Shown here piece after piece: positions 24,321-36,212 of a stretch of 64,000 bases of DNA. Numbering within the stretch: position 1 is the stretch's first letter; every line of letters starts with the position of its first letter. A program made the translations under genes and the position numbers. The notes under the pieces are model-generated. The model saw only the letters and a list, made by a program, of their open reading frames with translations. It was not told the origin of the DNA and did no database searches. The stretch spans positions 1,674,001 through 1,738,000 of the forward strand of contig JAAVTG010001003.1 in the NCBI GenBank assembly GCA_011947345.1, read 5' to 3'. This DNA is from Phytophthora quininea (lineage: Eukaryota > Oomycota > Peronosporomycetes > Peronosporales > Peronosporaceae).

Positions 24321-24771
24321 TGCCGCCAGTGTTACGTGCCAGTTTAACGGACCCGCAAGGATAGCGGGAACACATGTGCTAGTCCAACGTCGTCGGCAAC
24401 GTGCTGCATTTCCAACACAAAAGTCTGGTAGTTCGATTTCAAATCGCAAAGTTTTCTGGCCGCAATACATCCGAAAGATTTTTATTGGGGTCGAATACTG
24501 ATCGGGTCGGATTTTGGTCGGGCTTTTTATACTTGTGCAAGACCTCCTCGCTCCTGTTACAAGGCCATTCATCTCTTCTGTAGCTTTGAAAATCGCCGAA
24601 TATCGAGCCACTGACTTCACGATATCATCGCGTTTTATCAATGCTATACGTCGAATTCTCCACCTTGATTCAGGATGCCATTTGCATTTCACACGTCACA
24701 CATTATTACCACACGTCACATAAATTTTAATTTCGAAAATAGTTTGCAACATTTTCAATTTTTAACCATAG
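24321..24771. other. Intergenic region upstream of the helicase
   Basis: No gene was seen. AT-rich near 24720-24765; a possible initiator-like site lies at 24750-24763. Antisense open frames here show no recognisable content. Confidence 0.5.
24750..24763 (+). promoter_or_regulatory. Possible oomycete initiator element of the helicase gene
   Basis: 'cattttcaattttt' resembles the oomycete core promoter consensus CATTYYNCAWTTT with one mismatch, 9 bases before the ATG. Position and composition fit; not proven. Confidence 0.35.
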
Positions 24772-27504
24772 ATGGAGCAGCTCCAGCGCGAATACCTGCG
24801 CGGCGCGAGGCGCAAGGCGCAACCAACGGACTATTTCGATGCGGACGACAGTGAGGAGGAGAGGTCTCGTCCTTCTGACTCCCATGGGGCCTCCGCAGAC
24901 GGTCAGGAGGACGAGGTGGACCCTCTGGACGCCTTCATGCTTGGCATCGACGCTCAAGTACAGCAACAACGCTCCGAGCCGAAGAAAAGACCGGCTGAAA
25001 AGGTAAGATATTATAGTGACATATTGTGTAAAGATTATTAGGTTTTTAATTGCGTTTTCTACTTGACAGCCACAAGTGCTGAATCATGCGGACGATACGG
25101 ACAGCTACCTGGAGGACTTTGCACGGGTAAGCAGGTTATTAGAGGAAAGCTGCAAACTATCTAATATTTTTATGGGTAGAGTACGAAGAAGCCTCGTGCA
25201 GGACTGGATTTGGGAGGTGGAGATTCAGATGAAGAAGTGTACGCTACAGCCAAGAGAATCGACGAGGCGGACGCTCCAGATGAGATGGCCAAGAAAGTGA
25301 TGGAGGTGTTGCCACCAATTGATCACTCGACGGTACAATACGAATCGTTCCGTAAAGATTTCTACACGCCTCATAGCGACACCAAAGCTCTAAGTGAGCA
25401 GGAGGTAGCAAAGATTCGATCAGAGCTGAGTGTGCGAGTGGATGGGGCTGATGTGCCAGCTCCCGTGAGATCATTCATGCACCTCGGGCTAGATAAGAAG
25501 ATGCTTGCTACGCTGATGAGGCTTGGCCTGGAAGCCCCGACGGCTATTCAGGCGCAGGCATTTCCTGTGGCACTGAAGGGCAGAGATCTCATTGGAATCG
25601 CAAAGACCGGGTCGGGTAAAACACTCGCGTTTACACTGCCGATGGTGTGTCACGTAATGGATCAGCGTGAAATACGGCAGGGCGAGGGGCCTATCGCTGT
25701 GGTGCTAGCCCCCACGCGCGAGCTGGCCCACCAGACGTACGTACAAGCGAAGAAATTCCTTAGCGTTTATGGTGCTTCTTGTGCTGCAATCTATGGGGAG
25801 CAGGTAAATGGGACCAAGTCCAAGCACTACGTAAGGGAGTTGAGGTCGTTGTTGCAACGCCTGGTAGACTGATCGAGATGATCCGCAAGAAAGCGGCCCC
25901 GATGACTCGCGTGACCTTTGTGGTTCTTGATGAAGCAGATCGGATGTTTGAGATGGGCTTCGAGGCTCAGTTGCGCTCCGTCATAGGCCAGATCCGGCCC
26001 GACCGCCAAACACTCATGTTCTCGGCTACTTTCCGCCGCCGTATTGAAGCGTTGGCGTTGGATGTGCTAAATAATCCGGTTAAATTGACGATTGGACAGG
26101 TAGGTCAAGCTAACGAGGACATCCGCCAGATCGCGATTGTAGTGCCAGGCCATGGAGCCAAGTGGCCGTGGCTGATGGCGCACTTGCGTCGTTTAGTCGA
26201 TGAAGGCCGCCTTCTTATCTTCGCCAGTAGTAAAGCTGGATGCGAAGAGCTGGCTAAAAACCTGGCCTCTGTTTTCCCGTCTGCCCCAGCGCTTTGTTTA
26301 CATGGCGACAAAACTCAGCAAGAGCGATCTGAAGCGTTAGCAAAGTTCAAAAACGGAGCGTGTCGAATCTTAGTTGCTACAGATGTGGCTGCACGAGGAC
26401 TCGACGTCAAAGATGTGAAGAACGTGGTGAACTTTGATGTGGCTAAGAACATTGACACCCATGTGCATCGTATCGGACGTACAGGACGCATGGGTCTCGA
26501 AGGTTTCGAGCCGGGCACTGCTTATACGCTGGTGACGCGCAATGAGACCCAGTTTGCGGCACAGCTAGTGTACAATATGGATGTGTCTGGTCAACCAGTT
26601 TCACCGGAGTTGCTGGCGTTGGCGCAGCGAGACTCGCGATTCCGAAGAGGTGGCACTGCAGCTCGTGCGTCAAATGATAGTGGTGGGAACCACAGGCAGA
26701 GTACAGTCACTACTCAACATGCGAACACTTCGGCAGATTGTAACAGCCGCGAGTTTGACGCTGACGATGCGGCGGAATTGGAACGATGGAATCAAAGTCA
26801 GCGAAAAAGCAAAACCAAGCAACGTCAAGGTCTTGGGTTCTCAGGCATGGCAATCGGTAGGCCGGTAGGACGACCCGGCGGCATGCGAGGTTTTGTTAAA
26901 GCGTCGATGCCCTCCTCGACTGGCCTGGTAGGATTTGTTAAGCCAATGCTGTCAAGCAACGCGCTGCCAGCACCTCCCCCGTTCCACCAACAATGGCCTC
27001 GATGGTTCCCCACCTCCTCCTGTTGTTCCAGCAGCGCCTGTAGTGCCAGGATTCCAGCAAGCACGTTCAAGTTTAAACGCTAACGCCATCCATAGTGTTG
27101 CTACGTTGGTGCCGCCACCCCCACCTCCTGCGGTGGTGCTGTCAACCCCTGAAGAAACAGTAAACTCTGGAAGCAACATGGCTACCGCTTCTCAGCCGTC
27201 CCAGCAACCAGCTACCAACCCTTCTCGTCTGAGTTCTCGCTCTCGCAGCAAGTCGACATCAAGAAACCGAAGTCGAAGTCGTCGCCGAAGATCCCGTTCT
27301 CGAAGCCGTAGTTCTTCTCGCCGTCGTCGCCGTCGATCCCGTTCCCGCTCCAGTTCGTCCGGTAGCGATCGCAATTATCGACGACACCGAAGGAGTCGCA
27401 GCTCGAGTCGTGGCAGGTATAGCCGAGAGCGTAGTCGAGATCGCAGCCGTAGCAGACGGCGTCGCTCTCGTTCTTGGTCTCGTGATCGGTCGTATCGGCG
27501 TTGA
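24772..27504 (+). CDS. DEAD-box RNA helicase, DDX42-like, with RS tail
   Basis: DDX42-type helicases work in U2 snRNP/pre-mRNA splicing in the nucleus. Exons: 24772-25002, 25070-25126, then 25180 on; introns of 67 and 53 nt with GT-AG ends. Seen in order: an acidic N-terminus, the Q-motif region ('EAPTAIQAQAFP'), Walker A 'AKTGSGKT', 'PTRELA', 'TPGR', DEAD (about 25927), SAT, 'ATDVAARGLDV' and 'HRIGRTGRMG'. A proline-rich linker leads to an RS domain ('RSRSRSSSRRRRRRSRSR') to the stop. The RS tail is a splicing-factor trait. Frames shift at 'tatgggga' near 25797 (one G missing) and in a C run near 26978; both are inside homopolymers of an otherwise well-kept gene, so they are probably sequence errors. 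Confidence 0.88.
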
Positions 27505-27746
27505 TGTCTACTAGTCCACCAACAAGGATGTCACCATGTGCAAACGAGTTTAATGCGATGAATGGCACGTGCCATTCTTGTGTGAATTGAGAATATTTAT
27601 CGCTACCTATACGTACACGCAACGGGGAATGCACAAGGACATTACCAAAACTATAGACTGGGGCGACGGCAGGTAAGGAGCCGAGAGGTGCCCGTCACTT
27701 TCACGTTGCTGCGCCCCATCAATGAGCGAATCTATTGTCTGTCAAT

Positions 27747-30192
27747 TCACGTCTGCGCCTCCGCAGCTTTCTCTGGGGTATCGGCTTCTACCGCGCCAGC
27801 GTCTGAACTAGGCGCTTCCTCCGAAGTGCTAACCGCGCTACTCTCGTCCGTCGTCTCCTCCGCCGCAGATTCAGCAACAGCCTCCGTTGTCTCAGTAGCC
27901 GCCTCTGGGGTCGTTTCTTCCGCTGCTGCGGGTGCTGCCTCAGCGGCTGCAGGCTCTGTAGATGCAGGAGCAGGTGTCGCCGGTGCAGCTCCACCGACAG
28001 GCACGGCGAGGTCCGCTGTCGTCACAGGAGGAGGCACCCCTTCGTCCTCAAAATCCTCACTATCCATCGGAATCGGTTCGAACGGAACGTCCTCAAAAGT
28101 GTCTTCGAAATTGGCCCAACTGGCGCCAGACTCGAAGTTCGCCCAGCGGTCGGTGCCCACGCCGCCCTCGCCCTCCTTAGGGGCGCTACTTTCCTGTCTC
28201 GCCAGCTCCTCCTCGTCTTCTTCCTCGCTGCTGCTGCTGTCGTTCATAATCTCTGGCAACATGGGTGTGTCGTTGTCCTTAACGTCAAAGTCTGTGTCGA
28301 AGCCGTTGGGGTCGGCGCCAAAGCCCGAGGCGCCCAACATCTCAGCAAACTGAGCGTTTAGCAGCTCGTCGTTCTGGTTGAAGCCCATGACCGAGTACGG
28401 GTCTTCACTGCCCTGTCCGATCGTCACACCACCTAGTGGAAGGCGCTCCCGCTCATAAATGGGGGCCAGCACCTTCGTCGACAGCTCCTCCCACTGTTTC
28501 CACGTCGCCTCGTCCTCTTCAAACAGCTCCAGCACAGTGTCCGCGTGCCGCATTTCGTTCAGCGAGCCCTCGTCGTTTGTGCTGCCTCGCACATCCTCCA
28601 ACATGGTCATCAGCATGTTGCAAATTCGGTGCAGATGGCCGACGTATCCGAGCGAGAAGCCCTTGGCCTCCGTCGTGGCTTCGTCGTTCTTCTTGTGCGC
28701 GTCTAGGATACGTGGCAACAGGCGAGCTTCCTTCACTAAACCTACGAGCAATTCGTGACTGCCACTCTCTAAGATGCCGATCACCATGCTCTCGACGTCT
28801 GCGTGGAGCATGTTGACCGATTCAAACTTGAAAAACAGGTCCAGGCAGATCTCAATCGCGTGCTGCTCCAGCAGTGCGATGTCGACCTTCTGATACTTTG
28901 ACTGCATGAGAAGCACCACCAGACCAACAAGTTTCAGCCGCTTCAGCCCCAGACGCGGCACTTCCTGGTGGCGCTGATTACAGATCACGCCAGCGTCATC
29001 GCTGCCGTTCAGGATCGCACAAATCTTGGGCAGGTGGTCAACCGCGCAGGCCACAGCAGGCGGCATCTCGTCCGTCGCGCAGTACTGCGCATTGGTCGCC
29101 CGGGACAGCAGCGCGCTGAGCACCGAGATCGCTCCTGTCATGGACGACGAGCACGGCGCCGCGCCGTCCTCGGGGACTGCCAATTTCACGAGCTTCTCGG
29201 CCACTTCTTTCGTCTCCAAATGTTCTAGCAGTGCAAACGACACGGGCGCGCTGGAACTCGCGGGCGACGCCGGGTCGCTCTGCTGCGCACGCGTTCCGCA
29301 GTGAATAATGTCCACTAGCACCTCAGATGTGTGCTTATGCGCGTCACTATCTGCTTCAGCGTTGGTTAGATTCTCCAGCAGCAAGTCCACGACGGTGGGT
29401 TCGGACTGCCAGATGAGCTGCTTGTCCTTATTGGCCGTGGGGGTGCCACTACCGCTCAGTCCGTCGTCGTCGTCCGCGCCGTACCAACTATTGGAAGGCG
29501 GGAAGCCCATGCTCATGCCGGGGAAGTCCATGCAGTCGTCCATATAGTCGGCCTGGTAGGGCTGCAGCAGCCTCTTGAGCAGCTCGGCGATGGAGAAGCT
29601 GGCGACGTGGCGCGTGAAGCCCTGCAGCAGCGGCTCGCTGTTCTTGTTCATGAGCGCCGTCATCTCCTGCGGCTTGCGCACCATCAACATGGTTACGATC
29701 TTCTCAAAGTAGCCAGCCAGTCGCGGGTCCAGCGGCTGCGTCTGGTACAGGAACTCGAACAGCGTCTCGATGAGCTTGCCGTCCGACACCTTGACCAGCG
29801 TGTCGGTGATGCTCGTGATGTCGCAGCAGATGACCTCGCACGACATGTACGGGTACTTGAGCGTGCGCAGGTCGTCCGACGCGTCCTCGGGCGTGCGCAC
29901 CACGTACTCGACGAGCTTCTGCAGCACTTCCTCCTGCGACAGACTGAGTAGGATCTTATTAGATATTTGCAAGAAGAAGATTCTTCCTGGAGAGAGGGAG
30001 AACGACGTACAACTCGAGCAGCTTGGTGTTGCGGGTCTTGACCTCCTGCACGAGCTCGTCCTCCTGCAGGACGTCCTGCAGCGTAAAGTCGTCCTTCTCC
30101 AGCAGGTCGTTGAGCGGGCTCGAGATGTTGAAGAGCGACGAGCCCTGCGCCCACACGGAGCCCTCATCGGCCATGGCGGAGAACAGCGACAT
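27747..30192 (-). CDS. SAPS-domain protein (PP6/Sit4 regulatory subunit)
   Basis: SAPS proteins bind and direct the PP6/Sit4 phosphatase catalytic subunit. Exon 1 is 30011-30192; a 67 nt GT-AG intron (29944-30010) is followed by exon 2 (27747-29943). The join gives the family signature 'LLEFLSQEEVLQKLVEYV'; then 'LKYPYMSCEVICCDI' and 'FEKIVTMLMVRKPQEM'. After the helical repeat region comes an acidic tail with two 'WANFE' motifs and an Ala/Glu/Thr low-complexity end. Length about 790 residues, as usual. No frameshift was found. An in-frame ATG at 30174 is an alternative start. It converges with the helicase gene with 242 bp between the stops. Confidence 0.88.
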
Positions 30193-31137
30193 GTCTGTCC
30201 AGTACGGGGGAAGACTGCCAGCACCTCACTCACGTGTGCCCTCGCTGTGTGGGCCGGGAGGTTTCTTCTTGCTAGTGTGCCGCGGCCACCACCTTCCCCC
30301 TCGTTTTTGCAAGACAGTCGCATTATCCCAGTCAAGCTTAGCAGCGGACACTCTCCGCAAACGCCATCCATTGGCGGAAATGCAAATGCAGGCAACAAAA
30401 GCTGTTTTTTTGTCCGCCATTTTACTCGGAATGCGGGCATTCCAATCGCGCTGATAGCCAGAGACGGCTGCCTTGAGATGTGCTGACGACAGCAGCAGCG
30501 GCGAGAGCGGAACACAACAAGACTTGGAGTGAACACGTTTATTAAAATAATACCAAGTTGCGCATGGATCTCTAGTTGGCTATGTGCTGGTAGATATCGA
30601 GGCTACATGCACATTGTCTAACATCAACAGATATTACAGCGAAACAGGCACCTTTGGCCAAGTGGCAACGCAACGAATTGGCAGCTAGCCCGATCTACTC
30701 CTCGATTGTCTTCAGCAGCCGCGGACCAAGACGATCGGTGGCATGTGCGCAGCTCAAAACGTGCTGGATATGTATATCATCATGCCCAGCTGCTTGGCTC
30801 GAATTTCGGTGGGGACGAGTAGTCGACAGGAAACATTGATAACGCGTCGTGATCCCCACAATACAACAAGATACTAGAGCTGCTGCCAGTAGTGCATGAC
30901 GCTCAAAGAGGACCACGTAGCATGAGAGACGTTTGTTTCATCTTCCAAGCTGTTGAGTGAGCTGGTCACACAATTTGTCAGAGCTGAGCCAGCATTCTTT
31001 GCTGCTATTCTGCCATACTACGGCCGAGTGTTCAAATCCAGTCGCACACGTGTGCGCGGCATGTACAGTAGGTGAGCACGTCTACATCGTCGCTCTGATA
31101 GGAGACGAAAAACTTCTTGGATCTTATCCCTAAGGCG
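30193..31137. other. Intergenic region between SAPS gene and Gypsy element
   Basis: 945 bp. The first ~350 bp is the 5' flank of the SAPS gene. The rest has short open frames without recognisable content. Nothing else was seen. Confidence 0.5.
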
Positions 31138-31142
31138 ATTAT

Positions 31143-31293
31143 TGTATGGGAAATATTGAGAGGTTTTATTAGATAGGTTAAATAATAGACACAGCAGACG
31201 TAGAGCAGTTGTGGAGGCCAAGTGGCCTCCATCTGCTTGAACTGCTGGGGACGGCACTCTTCAATTCGCCGCCCTCCCCAAGAACTGATAAAC
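31143..31293 (+). repeat. 5' LTR of Gypsy element
   Basis: 151 bp starting 'tgtatgggaaatattgagag' and ending 'aagaactgataaa'; the partner is 37591-37741. Short for a Gypsy LTR. Confidence 0.9.
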
Positions 31294-31294
31294 T

Positions 31295-31311
31295 GGTAGC
31301 ACTTGTTGGTC
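31295..31311 (+). promoter_or_regulatory. Probable primer-binding site
   Basis: 'tggtagcacttgttggt' begins with TGG two bases after the 5' LTR, where a tRNA 3' end would pair. The tRNA was not identified. Confidence 0.5.
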
Positions 31312-31335
31312 CCAGCCCCTGAGTTCAAGAAGCCC

Positions 31336-32159
31336 ATGCCTCCCACCAATGCGCAACTCCGCGCCGAGATCGCCCGCCTCAATCAGGCGATGGCCGATCG
31401 CTCCAAGGTCCCAAGCAGCTTGCCCAAGTTCACAGGCAAGAGGGGCGAGGATGTGCGGGAATGGCTGTTCCAGATCGAGAACGCCTGCCGCATCAACGGC
31501 ATCCAAGTCGAAGATGCAAGCGCACGACTGCCAGGGATCGCCGGGTCGGCGATGGAGAAGCCTGCGTCGGGGTGGTTCCTGCACTGGTCATCAGCTACAA
31601 GAAGCGAGGAGCACACGTGGGGAATTTCCGTGAGCATGTGCTCCAACACTTCGAGTCGTCGAACTACCAAGCTGCACTGCGCGAGAAGCTTCTGCAGCTC
31701 AAGCAGACAGCCGACATCGAGTCGTACAATGGAGAGTACAGCGCACTCATCTTCCGTGTCGAGGGCATGAGCGAGTTAGACCAAGTCCTGAACTACGCCA
31801 ACGGACTCAAGCCCCGCACCCGCGCCTATGTCAAGTTGGAGAACCCGGCAACGCTGAGCGCCGCGATGGACCTCGCGGTCAAGTACGAGGTGACACATTT
31901 CGTCGACGAAGCTCGCGTGCGCCAAGATCGCTCCGACAAGAAGAAACCGTCGGCTGGCAAGGACCCCAATCGAGGAGGACAGCGCCAAAGCAAACCTTTC
32001 CGAGGAAAAGGCCGCTTCAAGGCCAAGCCCAAGACGAAAGCTAAGGGCGGTGAAACCCGCACTTGTTTCCACTGCAACAAGCCCGGTCACATTAGGGCCG
32101 ACTGCTTCGCGTGGAAGAAGCTGCAAGGCGAGCAGGGAAACGACAAACCACGTCAGTGA
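31336..32159 (+). CDS. Gag of Gypsy element
   Basis: Starts MPPTNAQLRAEIARLNQAM. The first frame carries a Gag fold stretch ('LPKFTGKRGEDVREWLFQIE'), then one G is missing in 'acgtggggaat' near 31618 and the second frame continues ('FREHVLQHFESSNYQAALR') to a CCHC zinc knuckle CFHCNKPGHIRADC at about 32068-32108, which binds the genomic RNA. Gag is basic before the knuckle. It ends in a frame that overlaps pol by about 50 bases. Confidence 0.88.
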
Positions 32160-35100
32160 ATGAGGGTCCTGCCGTGGTCAAGAGTGTAACCAGAGCATTA
32201 AAGGTGGACAATGTCATCATCAATGTTCTGTGTGAAAATCCTCTCGTCTACAAGTCACGTCCACTGTTCTCTATCCATGGAGAGATCAGTGCCGGTAACA
32301 AGAACATCTCGACGTCAAGTATGCTGCTAGACAGCGGAGCTACTACAATCTACGTGTCGAAGCGTTGGGTCGAGGAAAACAAGCTCACAACTACGAAGTT
32401 CCAAGAGAAGAATATCCGTGTGAAGCTTGGAGACAACCAGATTGTCGAGACGGAGTTGGAGCTAATAGCTCTGACTATCAAGGTACCAGGAGTGGATGAA
32501 GCATACAAATGTGTTGCTGTCATCTACGCTATTCCTGACGAGTTCGACTGCATCCTGGGGGTACCATTCTTCGAGGACGTACAACCCCTGATTGATTGGA
32601 GTAGTCGAAGGATTGAAGGAACAAAGAAGACTTTGCGAGCGGAGCGGACAAGTGAGACCATCGGGCCGATCGAGGAAGGCGGACCGGCGATTGCCTCTGG
32701 GTCTCGGAGATCTGCTGGGGCGAAAGGCCTGTCGGCGAAAAGACCTGATTCCTGTAGAGGCGCCGCGCTGGAAACGGATGTGAAGCCTATGGTTGAAGTT
32801 GCCCGTGAATCTGCGCAGAGTGGACACCCAAGAGTTGCTCGCGAGCAACTGGACCGCGAGCCAGTTGGTAGAGGCTCGGCAGCGGGAAGCAACAAGCGGT
32901 CGTCTGCGGATAAAAGCACAGCTGAGAGCCGTGCAGGGGTAAAGAGCAGCGCCGTGGAGAAGATGTTCACGATGGGTGTTGTCGACGCAGCTGGCGTGGA
33001 AACTAAGTTCATCACGCGGAAGAAGCTGAGAAAGTTCCTGAGAATCAAGACAAAGAACCAAGATGAACCTGATTTTATGCTGGTTCTATCGAACGAGACA
33101 ATCAAGCGCGTCGCAAGCTCGTTGCAGCGACGCGACCAACCTGATAATGTTGGCAGTGCCAAGGCTCAACGTTACCTGGACACTGACTGGGAAACGTTTC
33201 GGGCGAACCCTGCCTACGATCTACTGAAGGAGTACAAGGATACCGTGTTTCGCCCCGAACTCCCTGAAGGTTTACCCGAGAAGCGCGAGATCGAGCACCG
33301 GATCGACGCCCGGGACCCGAACCTCGCGATGTATCGACATCAGTGGCGTCAATCGCCGGAGCAGCAACGTGAAATCGTTCGCTGGGTAGAAGACATGATC
33401 GAGAAGAAGCTCATCAGACCAAGCATCAGTCCACATGCGGCTCCAACATTCTGTGTGCGTAAGCCCGTCGGATGGCGTATCGTCCACGACTACCGATATC
33501 TCAACTCAAACACAATCCGTCAAAGCATTCCGATGACGAGAAAGGAAGATATCCTGGACGACATGGCTGGAGCATACTACTACTCGACGATGGACCTGAT
33601 GTCGGCGTACTATCAAGTTCGAATGCGCGAAGAAGATATCAAGTTCACAGCATTCCAGGCACCGAACGGTCTCTGGGAGTACTTGGTACTTCCCATGGGA
33701 GTCTGCAATGCACCTGCAACGATGCACAGATTGACGTCCAAGCTGTTTCGAGGCTTGAAGCAAACGAGGTCGTTTTACGACGACATCTACATCTTTACGA
33801 AGTCTCAAGACGTCAACGAGCACTTGGGGGCTTTACGCAAGACGTTGGATATCTTGCGGAACAACAAGCTGTACGTCAAGCTATCCAAGTGTGTGTTCTG
33901 CGCCCCAGAGATTCCGTGTCTCGGTGACTTTGTAGGCCGAGACGGCGTGCGCATGGATCCCGACAAAGTGCAAACCATCAAGGACTGGCCGGTACCAAGG
34001 ACTCAAGAGGAGCTTCACAGTTTCTTGGGACTCACTGGCTACGTCCAGCGTTTTTGTCCGGAGTATGCCTCGCTGACGGCTACCATGTTCACGCTACTCA
34101 AGAAGCAGAACAAGCGCAACGCGAAAATTCATTTCGACAAGGAGCAGTTGAAGAACTTCAAGGAGTTGAAGCGACGTTTGTGCGACCCTCCTGTGTTGCA
34201 TCTGCCTGACTTCAATCAGCCAATGCATCTGCGGACAGACGCCAGCAAGTTTGCTGTTGGTGGAGTCCTGTTCCAAGTCGTAGACGGTGTTGAACGCCCA
34301 ATTGCGTACACCAGTCGGAAGATGAAGTCGGCGGAACTAAACTATCCGACCCAGCAGCAAGAATTGCTAGCTATCGTGCATGCGCTAGCAGCGTTCAGAA
34401 TCTACTGTCTAGACAAGTCTCCAATTGTCGAGACTGATCATAAAAGTCTCGAGGGGTTGTTCACACAAAAGATGGCAAATCGCCGTCTAGCTCGCTGGTA
34501 TGATATCCTAGCAGAATATCAACCGACATTTTCGTATCTTCCTGGAGCGAAGAACGGAATCGCCGACGCCCTGAGTCGAAAACCAGACTTGCAACCAGAG
34601 ACGAAGTATTTCCACGATCTCAGTGTTACCAGCTTTGACGATACGTCATTCACGATGGAGATCAGTGAAGTCACGACGGACAGCGAGTTGATCAAGAAGA
34701 TCAAGGCGGCATATATCAAGGATCGGGAAATCCAAGCGATACTCGCTACGATCAAGCGACGCACAGCTAACTTGAGAGCAAAATCTGAGCGTCAACACCG
34801 GAAGAAGTATCGATGCTTCACCGAAGGCAATGGATTGCTTTGGTATCAGACACCAGCTGACGAGGTTCCACGCGTTGTCGTACCCAACGAAGTGAAGTTG
34901 AGGTACGCCATCATCAGCGAGTGTCATGATTCCAACTATGCAGGCCATCCCGGTGCGGAACGCACTTACCTGACACTTGCACGACGCTGGTACTGGTCGA
35001 AGATGTTGGCGTCGATCCAGAAGTTTATTGCAGACTGTGAACCATGCCGACGGAACAAACCTCGGCTAATGAAGCCACCGGGTCTGCTAGAGCCACTCCG

Positions 35101-36201
35101 CATCCCTGACGAACGATGGAGATCCATCTCAATGGATTTCATCACAGACTTGCCGCAGACAAAGAACAAGGTCGATTCAATCTGGGTTGTGGTCGACCGA
35201 TTGACAAAAGATGTCATTTTGTGCCGACGACGAAGACTGTCACCGCAGAAGGCGTAGCCCGACTCTTCATCAACCACGTCTGGAAGCTCCATGGTATGCC
35301 AACAAATATCGTGTCTGATCGAGATAGGAAGTTCGTGTCAAATTTCTGGCAGTACGTCTTCAAGTCAGTGGGTACGAAGCTAAGCATGACTGTTGCTCAC
35401 CGCGCTCAAGGAGATGGCCAAACAGAGCGGATGAATCGTACACTTGAGGAATATCTTCGGTGCTTCGTGGGACCAATGCAAGATGACTGGGACGATCACC
35501 TTGCCAACGCAGAGTTTGCTGTAAACTCGACAGTCAACTCAAGCACGAAGATGGCACCGTTTGAAGCCGATCTGGGATACATCCCCTTGAACCCGTTGCA
35601 GCTTGCCGCTGAAAAGCTCTCCGGCGTGCCAGCTAGTCGACGAGGTGTCGATTTCCACGATCATCAGGCTTCTATTCTGCTACGCTGTCGTGAAGCGCTC
35701 GCCCGAGCTCAAGACCGGATGAAAGATGTGTATGACCGCAATCGCAAAGAACAAGAGTTCCGCGTGGGAGATCAAGTATACTTGAGCACGCGAAACCTGG
35801 ACACCAAGCACACGGGTCTTCCAGCATCTTCGAAGTTTGGCCCGAAATGGATTGGGCCGTATTCAGTCGTTCGCAAAGTGCACAATCACGCGTACGAGCG
35901 GAACATCCAGGCAGGGAGCAGACTTCATCCCGTGTTCAATACTGGGTCGCTGAAGCCATACAAACAACCATCGAGGTTATCGCGTCCCCACGAAGTTGTC
36001 TTGGCTGACGGTAGCATTGGACAACTGGTTCAACGCTTGCTTGGGAAACGGGTTCGGCGGAAACACACCCAATTCCTTGTGGAGTGGGTGGGTGAGGGGA
36101 AACCCACTTGGAAACCGATCGAGAACCTTGGTCAAATTCCCGACCTGATTGCCGAGTTTGAAGAAAAGCGACGATCAAAGCGACGGCGCAAAAGCAGATG
36201 A
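32111..36201 (+). CDS. Pol of Gypsy element: protease, RT, RNase H, integrase, chromodomain
   Basis: Frame -1 relative to gag, so expression by -1 frameshifting is likely, though no clear slippery heptamer was seen in the overlap. Protease 'LLDSGATTIYVS' (about 32325), reverse transcriptase with 'HDYRYLNS' and the catalytic site FYDDIYIF (a YxDD variant), RNase H ('LRTDASKFAVGGVLFQ', 'ETDHKSLEGLF'), integrase HHCC zinc region and core ('SDRDRKFVSNFW' with the second Asp, and the E in 'GQTERMNRTLEEY'). The C-terminus is a chromodomain ('TQFLVEWVGEGKPTWKPIEN', residues just before the stop), which in chromoviruses directs integration to marked chromatin. One A is missing near 35213 in 'acaaaagatg', splitting the integrase frame. 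Confidence 0.9.
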
Positions 36202-36212
36202 AAATGTACTAT

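Noticed and set aside
24135..24692. Minus-strand ORF of 185 codons between CRN and helicase
   Set aside because: Overlaps the CRN 3' end and lacks any motif or plausible start context.
27212..27634. Minus-strand ORF opposite the helicase RS domain
   Set aside because: Shadow of the repetitive RS codons.
29770..30486. Plus-strand ORF of 238 codons opposite the SAPS gene
   Set aside because: Shadow of the well-supported SAPS coding sequence and its 5' flank.
30193..30536. N-terminal extension of the SAPS protein read through the intron region
   Set aside because: The uninterrupted frame bypasses exon 1; the spliced model gives the conserved family sequence.
32111..32159. Classical slippery heptamer for gag-pol frameshifting
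   Set aside because: No X-XXY-YYZ site was found in the overlap, so no regulatory feature is listed.
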